From positions 1-29,718 of the IMG/VR virus record IMGVR_UViG_3300008113_000343: a stretch of 29,718 nucleotides of DNA, one strand, 5' to 3'. The notes beneath the pieces were generated by a model. The model made no database searches. It was not told the DNA's origin and worked only from the letters and a program-made list of their open reading frames with translations. Source of the stretch: a virus. The translations under genes were made by a program, and so were the position numbers. Shown one piece after another: positions 1-6,768 of this stretch. How positions within the stretch are numbered: position 1 is the first letter of the stretch; the number at the start of each line of letters is the position of its first letter.

Positions 1-1
1 C

Positions 2-1684
2 ACTGGAGACCTACATAAGTTTGGACCTGATAAGGTCGAACAAGGTCTCAAACTCTTGATGCAAGCAGAGTTGATCATTGGTCACAACGTGATCGCATAT
101 GACATCCCGCTCGCATCCAAACTCTACACGTGGTTCGCTGTTCCTCGTGAACGTGTTGTCGATACGCTTGTCCTGTCCCGCCTGATTTTTACCGATCTCA
201 GTGACAGAGATTATCAGTCGAGGGCACAGATGGAAGGGAAACTAATTGGCTCCCACTCCCTCCGTGCTTGGGGTATGCGTCTTGGCATTCTCAAGGACGA
301 CTACCAAGGAGGCTTTGAAAGCTTCTCCGAGGAGATGTTGGCGTACAACGTGCAGGACGTGGTTGTCACCGAAAGGCTGTATGAGAAGCTATCCAAGCAT
401 GAAGCTCTCTCTGAAAAGGCTAGTGTACTAGAGCACGAAGTGGCTCACATTGTAGCCCAGCAGGAGCGGCACGGCTTTGTCTTTGATGTCAAAGCTGCCG
501 AGGAGCTTACGGCACGTCTACAAATCAGACGTGGCGAGCTTGAGCAGAAACTACAGGACACGTTCCAACCTTGGGAAGAAGTCGTTGGTGAGTTTATCCC
601 AAAGGTAAATAACAAGGCACGGGGTTACGTGAAGGGAGTGCCGATCTTGAAAACCAAGACGGTCGTCTTCAACCCCGGTAGCCGACACCACATCGCAAAC
701 AGACTGAAGGCATTCCACAACTGGGTCCCGAAGGAGTTCACTCCTGACGGTCGTGCAAAGGTGGATGAAGCTGTCCTAGAGAAGCTCCCCTACCCTGAAG
801 CAAAACTGCTCACTGAGTATCTCATGGTGCAGAAGCGTCTCGGTATGTTGGCTGAGGGCACAAACGCTTGGCTCAAGATGGTCAAGGAAGATGGCCGTAT
901 CCACGGAGAGGTCATTACCAACGGTGCGGTCACAGGCCGTGCTACTCATCGCAATCCAAACGTGGCCCAAACGCCAGCAGTAGGAGCACCCTATGGAAAA
1001 GAATGCAGAAGTTTATTTAGTACTCCTCATGGTCGCCTACTCGTGGGCGTTGATGTCAGCGGCTTGGAGCTGCGGATGTTGGCACACTATATGGCGCACT
1101 ACGATGGGGGACGATATGGCAAAGAAGTTGTGGACGGAGATGTTCACACTGCTAACCAAAAGGCCGCAGGGCTAGAGACTCGCAGTCAAGCGAAGACCTT
1201 TATTTACGCCTTCTTGTATGGCGCTGGACCTGAGAAGATTGGGTCAGTAGTTGGGAAAGGTGCAAAGCATGGTAAGCTTCTTAAAGAGAGGTTCCTCCAA
1301 AAGACCCCAGCCCTCGCCCAGCTTATCGGAGCTGTACAGCAAGCCGCTAATCGAGGTTACTTGTTGGGACTGGATGGCCGTAGGCTGCATATTCGTAGTA
1401 GCCACGCTGCCCTTAATACTCTTCTCCAATCTGCTGGTGCTTTGGTATGTAAACAGTGGATGGTCGAAGTTGACCGAATGCTTACCCTAGAGCAATGGTC
1501 ACATAAAGTACAACAAGTTGCTTGGGTGCATGACGAGTGTCAATTCGAGTGCGACCCTGACATCGCAGAAGAGTTTGGGAAGAAGTGCGTCGAGTGCATC
1601 ACCAAGGCTGGTGATTTCTTCGACATCCTCATTCCGCTTACCGGAGAATACAAAATTGGCAAGAACTGGGCAGAAACTCACTAA
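2..1684 (+). CDS. T7-like family A DNA polymerase, 5' end cut by window
   Basis: Replicative DNA polymerase with 3'-5' exonuclease, like T7 gp5. The frame is open to the left edge, so the TTG at 56 and ATG at 59 are internal codons and the N-terminal Exo I motif lies outside. Numbering from codon 56: Exo II has Asp16 in GHNVIAYDIPL; Exo III has YNVQDVVVT (Tyr97, Asp101); polymerase motif A is DVSGLELRMLAHYM (Asp333); motif B is SQAKTFIYAFLYGAG (Lys380, Tyr384); motif C is HDE (492-494). The Tyr at the motif B position matches T7 Tyr526. Compared with T7, the thumb insert that binds thioredoxin is much shorter (residues about 171-204), and the basic hairpin before GLDGRRLHIRS is absent. The next gene starts one base after the stop. 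Family assignment is very secure; thioredoxin use is uncertain. Confidence 0.97.
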   Translation, partial: TGDLHKFGPDKVEQGLKLLMQAELIIGHNVIAYDIPLASKLYTWFAVPRERVVDTLVLSRLIFTDLSDRDYQSRAQMEGKLIGSHSLRAWGMRLGILKDDYQGGFESFSEEMLAYNVQDVVVTERLYEKLSKHEALSEKASVLEHEVAHIVAQQERHGFVFDVKAAEELTARLQIRRGELEQKLQDTFQPWEEVVGEFIPKVNNKARGYVKGVPILKTKTVVFNPGSRHHIANRLKAFHNWVPKEFTPDGRAKVDEAVLEKLPYPEAKLLTEYLMVQKRLGMLAEGTNAWLKMVKEDGRIHGEVITNGAVTGRATHRNPNVAQTPAVGAPYGKECRSLFSTPHGRLLVGVDVSGLELRMLAHYMAHYDGGRYGKEVVDGDVHTANQKAAGLETRSQAKTFIYAFLYGAGPEKIGSVVGKGAKHGKLLKERFLQKTPALAQLIGAVQQAANRGYLLGLDGRRLHIRSSHAALNTLLQSAGALVCKQWMVEVDRMLTLEQWSHKVQQVAWVHDECQFECDPDIAEEFGKKCVECITKAGDFFDILIPLTGEYKIGKNWAETH

Positions 1685-1685
1685 G

Positions 1686-1922
1686 ATGCCTGAGGTTGAG
1701 AAGATCGTTTGGCACGATGCTGTGGCCCATGTGGGCTGGGCGTCTGCTGAGCAAAACTATTCGCCAGCAGTGTGTACATCTGTTGGACTCGTGGTCAACG
1801 AAACGAAGACGAGTCTCACTGTGTGCGGCACGTGGGGTGGTGATCACAACAACCTCGAAACCAACGCTCGCATCACGATCCCTAAAGATTGGATCATGTC
1901 TCGCAAGAAGGTCAAACTTTGA
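1686..1922 (+). CDS. Conserved hypothetical phage protein, 78 aa
   Basis: I do not recognise a named family. The ATG at 1686 sits one base after the polymerase stop, so translation is probably coupled; an in-frame extension further upstream would lie inside the polymerase gene and is rejected. The protein begins MPEVEKIVWHDAVAHVGWAS and has a short beta-rich look with alternating hydrophobic residues and a lysine-rich C-terminus. No signal peptide or membrane span is visible. Small proteins of this style, with an early WHDA-like segment, follow the polymerase in other T7-like phages, but I cannot assign a function. Its TGA stop overlaps the TTG start of the next gene. Confidence 0.7.
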   Translation: MPEVEKIVWHDAVAHVGWASAEQNYSPAVCTSVGLVVNETKTSLTVCGTWGGDHNNLETNARITIPKDWIMSRKKVKL

Positions 1923-2125
1923 TCCGACTTGGAGATAGCCCGTGCATCAAGGTGTGCGTGCTTGACGAGAACAAGGTCTGCGTTGGTTGTAAAAGAACAA
2001 TACAACAGATCACTGACGCAGGCCGTCAACGCCCTCAAACCAAGGATGATCAAGATGGTTACGCTAGAGGAACTGGATCGAGACCCGTGGAGTACCTACC
2101 CGGTAAACAAGGAAGAGCTTCGTGA
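1919..2125 (+). CDS. DUF1289 (YdhL-like) four-cysteine protein
   Basis: The core SPCIKVCVLDENKVCVGC followed by KRTIQQITDAGR matches DUF1289, the family of E. coli YdhL, often described as a predicted Fe-S protein. The cysteines are Cys9, Cys13, Cys21 and Cys24 (C-x3-C-x7-C-x2-C), suitable for binding Zn or an iron-sulfur cluster. The start is TTG at 1919, chosen because AAGAAGG lies at 1905-1911 with 7-base spacing and because it overlaps the previous stop. The last 23 codons overlap the next gene in another frame and have no family resemblance, so the functional part may be only the first 36 residues or so. The role in a phage is unknown. The family call is fairly secure; the 3' extent follows the reading frame. 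Confidence 0.78.
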   Translation: MIRLGDSPCIKVCVLDENKVCVGCKRTIQQITDAGRQRPQTKDDQDGYARGTGSRPVEYLPGKQGRAS

Positions 2126-2327
2126 GCTGATCTCCTACCGAGACATCTACCACAGGTACGACGACATCGACCCTCATCACATGCAAGTGCACTACGTTCG
2201 TGAGAACAGTGATGGCAGTGCTGACATCGAGTTCACAGTAGGTCGAGAAGTTGCTCGTGAGTTTATTCGCAGAGGCTTCCTTGCTGCGGTCACTGAGATG
2301 GCACAGATGAAAGTGGACGAGCAATGA
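2055..2327 (+). CDS. Hypothetical protein, 90 aa
   Basis: Not recognised. The start is placed at ATG 2055 because AAGGA at 2042-2046 is 8 bases upstream; ATG 2046 is in frame but poorly placed, and a longer extension to 1929 is only the shadow of the DUF1289 gene. The protein is acidic at first (VTLEELDRDPW), then has RDIYHRYDDIDPHH, a short beta segment, and an amphipathic C-terminal helix (FIRRGFLAAVTEMAQM). There is no membrane span or known catalytic motif. It overlaps the DUF1289 reading frame by 71 bases and ends in an ATGA overlap with the next tiny gene, so the early genes here appear translationally coupled. Confidence 0.66.
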   Translation: MVTLEELDRDPWSTYPVNKEELRELISYRDIYHRYDDIDPHHMQVHYVRENSDGSADIEFTVGREVAREFIRRGFLAAVTEMAQMKVDEQ

Positions 2328-2419
2328 GCGATTTATTGTTCTACGGTATAATCGCATGGTGCTTACTTTTCGTGGTCGTACTGTTTATTGGAATGAGTGA
2401 AGAGGATGGATGCGGATGA
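2324..2419 (+). CDS. 31-residue single-span membrane protein
   Basis: A tiny frame of 31 codons plus stop fills the gap between two genes exactly. Its ATG overlaps the upstream TGA (ATGA at 2324-2327), and its TGA overlaps the thyX ATG (ATGA at 2416-2419). Residues 4-23 (LLFYGIIAWCLLFVVVLFIG) form one long hydrophobic span, with a short acidic tail MSEEDGCG. The short polar N-terminus does not settle the topology. No strong Shine-Dalgarno is seen, so initiation would depend on coupling to the upstream gene. Perfect use of the inter-gene space and a clean membrane segment argue for a real gene. The function is unknown; holin-like or host-membrane effects are only possibilities. Confidence 0.6.
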   Translation: MSDLLFYGIIAWCLLFVVVLFIGMSEEDGCG

Positions 2420-3087
2420 ACGTAACACTAATAGACCACATGGGTAGCGACCTGTCAGTCGTGAATGCTGCACGGGTAAGCTTCGATAAAGAGAGTGAGT
2501 GGGAGACAGTCGATCCTGTAAATGGACAAGCTGTTCCTGCTGGGCTTTCATTACGTGACGAGAAGCTCATCGCCTACCTCGCCAAGCATAACCACTGGAC
2601 ACCATTTGGTCATGCGTTTGCGAGCTTCCGTATCAAGGCTCCTATATTCGTCGCACGTCAGCTTGGTAAACATCAGGTTGGCCTAGTGTGGAACGAGGTG
2701 AGCCGAAGGTACGTGGATGATGAACCTGAGTTCTACGTTCCTGAGACTTGGCGTAAACGCGCAGAGAACGTGAAGCAGGGGTCTAGCGAAGACGAGTCCA
2801 TGATGCCCTACGCTATGGATGCTGTCTTTGAAAAAATGAAAGACCTCTATCTTGAGATGGTCAACAAGTGGGACGTTTGCCCTGAGCAAGCACGAATGGT
2901 CCTCCCACAATCCATGTACACAGAGTGGATTTGGTCAGGCTCACTGGCTGCATTTGCTCGCGTGTGCAAACTCCGTCTTGATCCGCATACACAATACGAA
3001 ACACGGCTGGTAGCTCAGGAGATCGCTGAGCACATGGCTGAACTATTCCCTGTATCATGGAAGGCTCTGAATGCAGCTACTGATTGA
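2416..3087 (+). CDS. thyX: Flavin-dependent thymidylate synthase ThyX
   Basis: Makes dTMP from dUMP using methylene-tetrahydrofolate, FAD and NAD(P)H, giving the phage its own thymidylate supply. The 223-residue length fits the family. The ThyX signature lies at about residues 81-99, RQLGKHQVGLVWNEVSRRY, where the usual RHR is KHQ and the spacing to the Ser is one residue longer than in the textbook motif; similar variants occur in phages. The C-terminal family segment is also present, with LPQSMYTEW and DPHTQYETRLVAQEI. The start at 2416 is preferred over ATG 2410 because AAGAGGA at 2400-2406 is 9 bases away and the start overlaps the upstream stop. It overlaps the exonuclease gene by 17 bases. 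It fits with the nearby reductase and MazG-like genes in nucleotide metabolism. Confidence 0.93.
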   Translation: MNVTLIDHMGSDLSVVNAARVSFDKESEWETVDPVNGQAVPAGLSLRDEKLIAYLAKHNHWTPFGHAFASFRIKAPIFVARQLGKHQVGLVWNEVSRRYVDDEPEFYVPETWRKRAENVKQGSSEDESMMPYAMDAVFEKMKDLYLEMVNKWDVCPEQARMVLPQSMYTEWIWSGSLAAFARVCKLRLDPHTQYETRLVAQEIAEHMAELFPVSWKALNAATD

Positions 3088-3832
3088 TGCTGACATCCTA
3101 CTCTACAGAGCCGCAAGCTCCGTGGAGAATGAAGTAGAGTTTGAAGACGACGTATGGGTTCTTTGGACTGACGAGAACGAGGCTATAGAGGCGTTCACAA
3201 ACAGCGTTGCTGCTTTGCTTGAACAAGCCGATACATATGGCTACCTCCTCTGTTTCTCTGACAGCCAGAACTTCCGCAAGGACATCCTCCCCTCCTACAA
3301 GGGCAATCGCACTGCGCGAAAGCCAATGGGGTGGAAGTCAATCCGTGAGAGGGTTCTTGCCGAGTATGCTCACAAGGTCATCACTAAGCCTCGCCTTGAG
3401 GCCGATGACTGCATTGGCATCCTCGCTACGCAATCCCCTGACGAATATGCAATCTGGTCTGCTGATAAAGACCTGAAGCAAATCCCCGGCAAGCACCTGA
3501 CTGACGAAGGGTTCATCACTGTCTCTGAGCGAGACGCTGACCTCTTCTTCTACAAACAGGTTCTCACTGGTGACGCTGCTGACAACTACAAAGGCTGTCC
3601 CGGCATTGGTCCCGTGAAGGCTGAAGCAATTCTGCTGGCAAAGAAGAACCCTGAGCAGTCCGATGAGGACGTGTGCTCACAGTGGTGGCTTCGTGTTCGC
3701 GATGCTTACGCTAAAGCAGGGCTTACGGAAGAGGATGCGCTCACTCAAGCACGAGTGGCTCGCATTCTCCGCAGCACTGACTGGAACACAGACAAACAAG
3801 AGGTACGACTTTGGGAACCTACTACTGCGTAA
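3071..3832 (+). CDS. FEN-type 5'-3' exonuclease (T7 gp6-like)
   Basis: A 253-residue nuclease of the flap endonuclease fold. In T7, gp6 degrades host DNA for nucleotides, removes RNA primers and supports recombination. Metal ligands are visible in order: DAD at 6-8, LEADD at 109-113 (Glu110, Asp112, Asp113), SADKD at 130-134, and TGDAADN at 166-172. The last is followed by the helix-hairpin-helix segment KGCPGIGPVKAEAIL, which binds DNA. LPSYKGNR at 73-80 matches the basic arch region. The start ATG is preceded by GGAAGG at 3059-3064. The gene overlaps thyX by 17 bases and the DUF3310 gene by 22 bases. Confidence 0.95.
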   Translation: MQLLIDADILLYRAASSVENEVEFEDDVWVLWTDENEAIEAFTNSVAALLEQADTYGYLLCFSDSQNFRKDILPSYKGNRTARKPMGWKSIRERVLAEYAHKVITKPRLEADDCIGILATQSPDEYAIWSADKDLKQIPGKHLTDEGFITVSERDADLFFYKQVLTGDAADNYKGCPGIGPVKAEAILLAKKNPEQSDEDVCSQWWLRVRDAYAKAGLTEEDALTQARVARILRSTDWNTDKQEVRLWEPTTA

Positions 3833-4131
3833 AACGCCCCGGTGTATGTGACGGGACATGTGACATCTGTCCTGCTGAGATTCAGTACGAGTTCGACTTT
3901 GTGCACGATGTTGCACACGTGAAGGACGATGTGAACCACCCCGACCACTACACGCTGGGTAAGATCGAGGTCTTCGATTTCATCAAGGCGTGGGAGCTGA
4001 GCTTCGCTGAGGGTAACGTGGTGAAGTACACGGTGCGTGCACCTTACAAGGGTTCAAAACTGAAGGACCTGAAGAAGGCTCGCTGGTATCTCGATCAGCT
4101 CATCGCAGAGGCAGAACTTGCTGACGGTTGA
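3811..4131 (+). CDS. DUF3310 protein with N-terminal cysteine cluster
   Basis: The middle and C-terminus match DUF3310, a family common in phages: VNHPDHYTLGKIEVFDFI, then AWELSFAEGNVVKYTVRA and LKKARWYLDQLI. These proteins are often labelled as nucleotide kinases without firm proof. The start is TTG at 3811, with AAGAGG at 3798-3803 seven bases upstream; this gives 106 residues. The resulting N-terminus has Cys6, Cys13, Cys17 and Cys20, a possible small metal-binding knuckle before the DUF3310 domain. No later in-frame ATG precedes the domain. It overlaps the exonuclease end and the next gene start, so it belongs to the same transcript. The family is secure; the biochemical role is not. Confidence 0.88.
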   Translation: MGTYYCVKRPGVCDGTCDICPAEIQYEFDFVHDVAHVKDDVNHPDHYTLGKIEVFDFIKAWELSFAEGNVVKYTVRAPYKGSKLKDLKKARWYLDQLIAEAELADG

Positions 4132-4333
4132 GCAACACGGACCTACACAAGTTGCCACCATCCTAGACGACTCAGGGAACGATGAGGACCTGAAGGTCGC
4201 ATGGGACATTGGTGGCAGCTTAATAGTCCTCGCCATGACGCTTGATGATGAAGATGATCAGGTAATCACCCTGACATCTCGTCAAGCGTTGCTGCTGCGA
4301 GACCTACTCAACCAAGTGATCACGGTGGTCTGA
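4118..4333 (+). CDS. Hypothetical acidic protein, 71 aa
   Basis: Not recognised. The TTG at 4118 has AGAGG at 4107-4111 six bases upstream and overlaps the DUF3310 stop by 14 bases. The first half is acidic (LDDSGNDEDLKVAWDIGG), followed by a hydrophobic strand SLIVLAMTLDDEDDQ and a C-terminal helix with TSRQALLLRDLLNQVI. The layout of strands followed by a leucine-rich helix suggests a small globular protein that may form oligomers. The gene ends in a TGATG overlap with the MazG-like gene. It may serve the nucleotide module, but this rests on position only. Confidence 0.6.
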   Translation: MLTVEQHGPTQVATILDDSGNDEDLKVAWDIGGSLIVLAMTLDDEDDQVITLTSRQALLLRDLLNQVITVV

Positions 4334-4650
4334 TGTACTCCTTCGATGAATACCAGAAGTTCGCTTTCTCTACAGCCTTCTACCCTCCTAGTGCTTCGCT
4401 TGTTTACCCAGCGATGGGCCTAACGAGTGAGGCTGGTGAGGTTGCTGGTAAGATTAAAAAATACGTTCGTGATGGGGGCAAGCTTCCCGTTGACGATGTG
4501 AAGAAAGAATTAGGTGACGTGCTCTGGTACGTCGCTGTCCTCGCCGCAGAGCTGAATATCAGCTTGAGTGATGTGGCTGAGGCAAACGTAAACAAACTGA
4601 TGGACCGCTCGGCACGTGGTGTCTTGAGCGGATCAGGTGATAACCGATAA
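4333..4650 (+). CDS. MazG-like nucleoside triphosphate pyrophosphohydrolase
   Basis: A 105-residue all-alpha NTP pyrophosphatase that hydrolyses nucleoside triphosphates, or related nucleotides, to monophosphates. The metal-binding pattern is clear: GLTSEAGEVAGKIKKYVRD (Glu33, Glu36) and KKELGDVLWYVAVLAAEL (Glu59, Asp62). The length fits a single-domain MazG-like protein rather than the two-domain bacterial MazG. In marine phages such proteins have been proposed to alter alarmone or nucleotide pools; the true substrate cannot be read from the sequence. The ATG overlaps the upstream TGA by one base. Just downstream lies the ribonucleotide reductase, consistent with a role in nucleotide recycling. 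Confidence 0.9.
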   Translation: MYSFDEYQKFAFSTAFYPPSASLVYPAMGLTSEAGEVAGKIKKYVRDGGKLPVDDVKKELGDVLWYVAVLAAELNISLSDVAEANVNKLMDRSARGVLSGSGDNR

Positions 4651-4666
4651 CACAAACCGAGGCAGC

Positions 4667-6346
4667 ATGACCTTTCGATCAAACCAAAACCCGATGTTCC
4701 GTTCCTCTTTCTCGGAGACGATTTTCAAACAGAAGTATGCACATGAAGGCTGCGAGACGTGGAATGACCTGTGTCGAGTGTTGGTCGAGGATGTGTGCGG
4801 CGACTTGATGAGCAAGTCCGAGAAGGATCAGCTCACGAACTACATGCAAGACATGAAGTTCATTCCCGGTGGTCGCTACATCTACTACGCTGGTCGTGAA
4901 GCCAAATTCTTTAACAACTGCTACCTTCTCAAGGCCGAAGAGGACACGCGAGAAGACTGGGCAAATCTCTCATGGAAAGCTGAATCATGCCTCATGACTG
5001 GTGGCGGTATTGGAGTGGACTACTCTGTCTACAGAGCGGAGGGTTCACCTCTGGGCCGGACAGGCGGGACTGCCAGCGGCCCTATCCCAAAGATGAATAT
5101 GATCAACGAGATTGGACGCCGTGTGATGCAGGGCGGGTCTCGTCGCTCTGCAATCTATGCAAGTCTGAACTGGAAGCACGGAGACATCCACTCGTTCATT
5201 CGTTCAAAGGACTGGCATAACCAGCCCGTTGGTTCGACTGGACTGAGCTACTGGGACCTCAAGCAGCAGGACTTCAATTTTCCTGCCGCCCTCGACATGA
5301 CCAACATCTCCGTCAACTACGACACCGAATGGCTTCTCAACTACTGGAAGACAGGTGACGTGGGCGAGGTGTTCATGGAGAACATCAAACAGGCCCTCTC
5401 CACTGCTGAACCCGGTTTCTCGTTCAACTTCTTCGACAAGGAAAACGAAACTCTTCGTAATGCCTGCACTGAAGTCACGTCAGCAGATGATAGTGACGTG
5501 TGCAATCTCGGCTCTCTGAATCTCGGACGTATTGATGACATCCGTGAGTTTCACGAAGTTGTCGAGCTTGCTGCCCGCTTCCTTGTGTGTGGCACCCTGA
5601 AGGCAAAGCTTCCCTACGCTAAGGTCTATGAGACACGTGAAAAGAACCGCCGCCTTGGTCTTGGCCTCATGGGTATCCATGAATGGCTGATCAAGCGTGG
5701 CTCGAAATACGAAGTGACGCCTGAGCTGCATCGTTGGCTCTCCGTCTACAAAGGAGTGAGCGATGAAACTGCTCATAGGTACGCTGACAAGCTTGGTGTG
5801 TCTCGCCCTGTGGCTGTACGTGCTATTGCACCTACCGGCACTATTGGCATTCTCGCAGGTACTACAACTGGTGTTGAGCCTCTGTTTGCTGTGGCTTATA
5901 AGCGACGCTACCTGAAGGGCACCAAGTGGCACTACCAATACGTTGTTGACTCTGCTGCACAGGAGCTAATTGATCTCTATGGCGTTGACCCAGCTAAAAT
6001 TGAAAGTGCACTCGACCTTGCACAAGATTATGAACGTCGCATCAAGTTCCAAGCAGACGTTCAAGACTATGTGGACCAGTCTATCTCGTCTACCATCAAC
6101 CTTCCAGCGTGGGGCTCTAAGCTTAACAACGAAGATACCGTTGCAGGATTTGCCAGCACTCTGGCTCGCTACGCTCATCGCTTGCGTGGGTTCACTTGTT
6201 ATCCCGATGGCGCACGTGGTGGTCAGCCTCTCACGGCTATTCCTTACGCTGACGCAAAGAATGCGCTAGGTACAGAGTTTGAAGAGAACGTACAGACCCA
6301 CGACATCTGTGACATCACGGGTAAGGGTGGGTCCTGTGGAATCTAA
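4667..6346 (+). CDS. Ribonucleotide reductase, probable class II (NrdJ-like)
   Basis: Converts ribonucleotides to deoxyribonucleotides. From ATG 4667 the protein has 559 residues. Redox cysteines are visible in NNCYLL (Cys85) and DVCNLGSLNL (Cys279). The thiyl-radical site is N-A-C-T-E (Asn265, Cys267, Glu269). PTGTIGILAGTTTGVEPLFA is the phosphate-binding region, and the C-terminal pair Cys548 and Cys557 in CDITGKGGSCGI is for re-reduction. The short length and the absence of a small-subunit gene in the window favour the monomeric adenosylcobalamin-dependent class II form. GTG 4637 is an alternative start, but it overlaps mazG; 4667 has GAGG at 4659-4662. The host must supply cobalamin if the class II call is right. 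Confidence 0.92.
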   Translation: MTFRSNQNPMFRSSFSETIFKQKYAHEGCETWNDLCRVLVEDVCGDLMSKSEKDQLTNYMQDMKFIPGGRYIYYAGREAKFFNNCYLLKAEEDTREDWANLSWKAESCLMTGGGIGVDYSVYRAEGSPLGRTGGTASGPIPKMNMINEIGRRVMQGGSRRSAIYASLNWKHGDIHSFIRSKDWHNQPVGSTGLSYWDLKQQDFNFPAALDMTNISVNYDTEWLLNYWKTGDVGEVFMENIKQALSTAEPGFSFNFFDKENETLRNACTEVTSADDSDVCNLGSLNLGRIDDIREFHEVVELAARFLVCGTLKAKLPYAKVYETREKNRRLGLGLMGIHEWLIKRGSKYEVTPELHRWLSVYKGVSDETAHRYADKLGVSRPVAVRAIAPTGTIGILAGTTTGVEPLFAVAYKRRYLKGTKWHYQYVVDSAAQELIDLYGVDPAKIESALDLAQDYERRIKFQADVQDYVDQSISSTINLPAWGSKLNNEDTVAGFASTLARYAHRLRGFTCYPDGARGGQPLTAIPYADAKNALGTEFEENVQTHDICDITGKGGSCGI

Positions 6347-6555
6347 TGGACGAAATTAAAACACCGTATATCGAGGATGGGCTGCTCCAGTATTTGGAGC
6401 GGCTCTACCCCGACAAAGCTCCAGAGCCTCATCAGAATGATCGAGAGATATGGATGAACCGTGGCGCAGCGGGTGTCGTTAGGCACATCAAGATGCTCCA
6501 CAAAGAACAACGAAATAATATGTTAGGAGATTTTGAAGATGTGCATGGGAAGTGA
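6346..6555 (+). CDS. Conserved hypothetical phage protein, 69 aa
   Basis: The ATG overlaps the reductase stop (TAATG). The protein has a leucine- and tyrosine-rich N-terminus (GLLQYLERLYPDKAPEP) and the segment NDREIWMNRGAAGVVRHIKML. A DREIW...G...VVR pattern recurs in small proteins just upstream of the portal in many T7-like phages, although I know of no proven function. It is soluble and mostly helical in appearance, with no membrane span. Its end overlaps the next gene by 17 bases. It links the nucleotide metabolism block to the virion block on the same transcript. Confidence 0.75.
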   Translation: MDEIKTPYIEDGLLQYLERLYPDKAPEPHQNDREIWMNRGAAGVVRHIKMLHKEQRNNMLGDFEDVHGK

Positions 6556-6760
6556 TCCGCCAGCACCGCCACCGCCTCCGCCGCCTCCGCCCCCGCCTCC
6601 TCCGGTGTTGGAACAGAGTGCTCCGGCTACGTCTGCACCCAAGCAGGCTGAGACGCTGGATCGTCGTGCAGTTGGCACTAAGAAATACCGTACTTCTGGC
6701 CTTGGCATTACAGATACTACCAGCACGTCTGGCGGCTCTGGTCTTGGCATCACAATGTAA
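6539..6760 (+). CDS. T7 gp7.3-like virion/tail assembly protein with polyproline tract
   Basis: A 73-residue protein directly upstream of the portal, in the T7 gene 7.3 position. T7 gp7.3 is a small virion protein needed for adsorption. The N-terminus is MCMGSD followed by two Pro, one Ala and thirteen consecutive Pro (residues 10-22). The C-terminus has KKYRTSGLGI and a second GGSGLGI, matching the Gly/Ser-rich SGLNI-like endings of gp7.3-type proteins. ATG 6539 is chosen over TTG 6533 because AGGAGA at 6525-6530 gives 8-base spacing. The polyproline stretch would slow ribosomes without EF-P. The gp7.3 assignment is from position and the C-terminal motif, so it is moderate. Confidence 0.72.
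   Translation: MCMGSDPPAPPPPPPPPPPPPPVLEQSAPATSAPKQAETLDRRAVGTKKYRTSGLGITDTTSTSGGSGLGITM
6557..6604 (+). repeat. Proline codon (CCN) tract
   Basis: Fifteen Pro codons with one Ala codon between the second and third. Codons are a mix of CCG, CCA, CCT and CCC, so this is not a simple trinucleotide slip but a coding-level repeat. It is extremely C-rich on this strand. Confidence 0.95.
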
Positions 6761-6768
6761 GGCAGTAA

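Noticed and set aside
1929-2054. Longer N-terminus for the 90-residue hypothetical protein
   Set aside because: This part is the DUF1289 gene read in another frame; ATG 2055 has a proper AAGGA site.
2347-2352. TATAAT, a perfect -10 hexamer
   Set aside because: No matching -35 element at 16-18 bases upstream, and it lies inside the small membrane gene.
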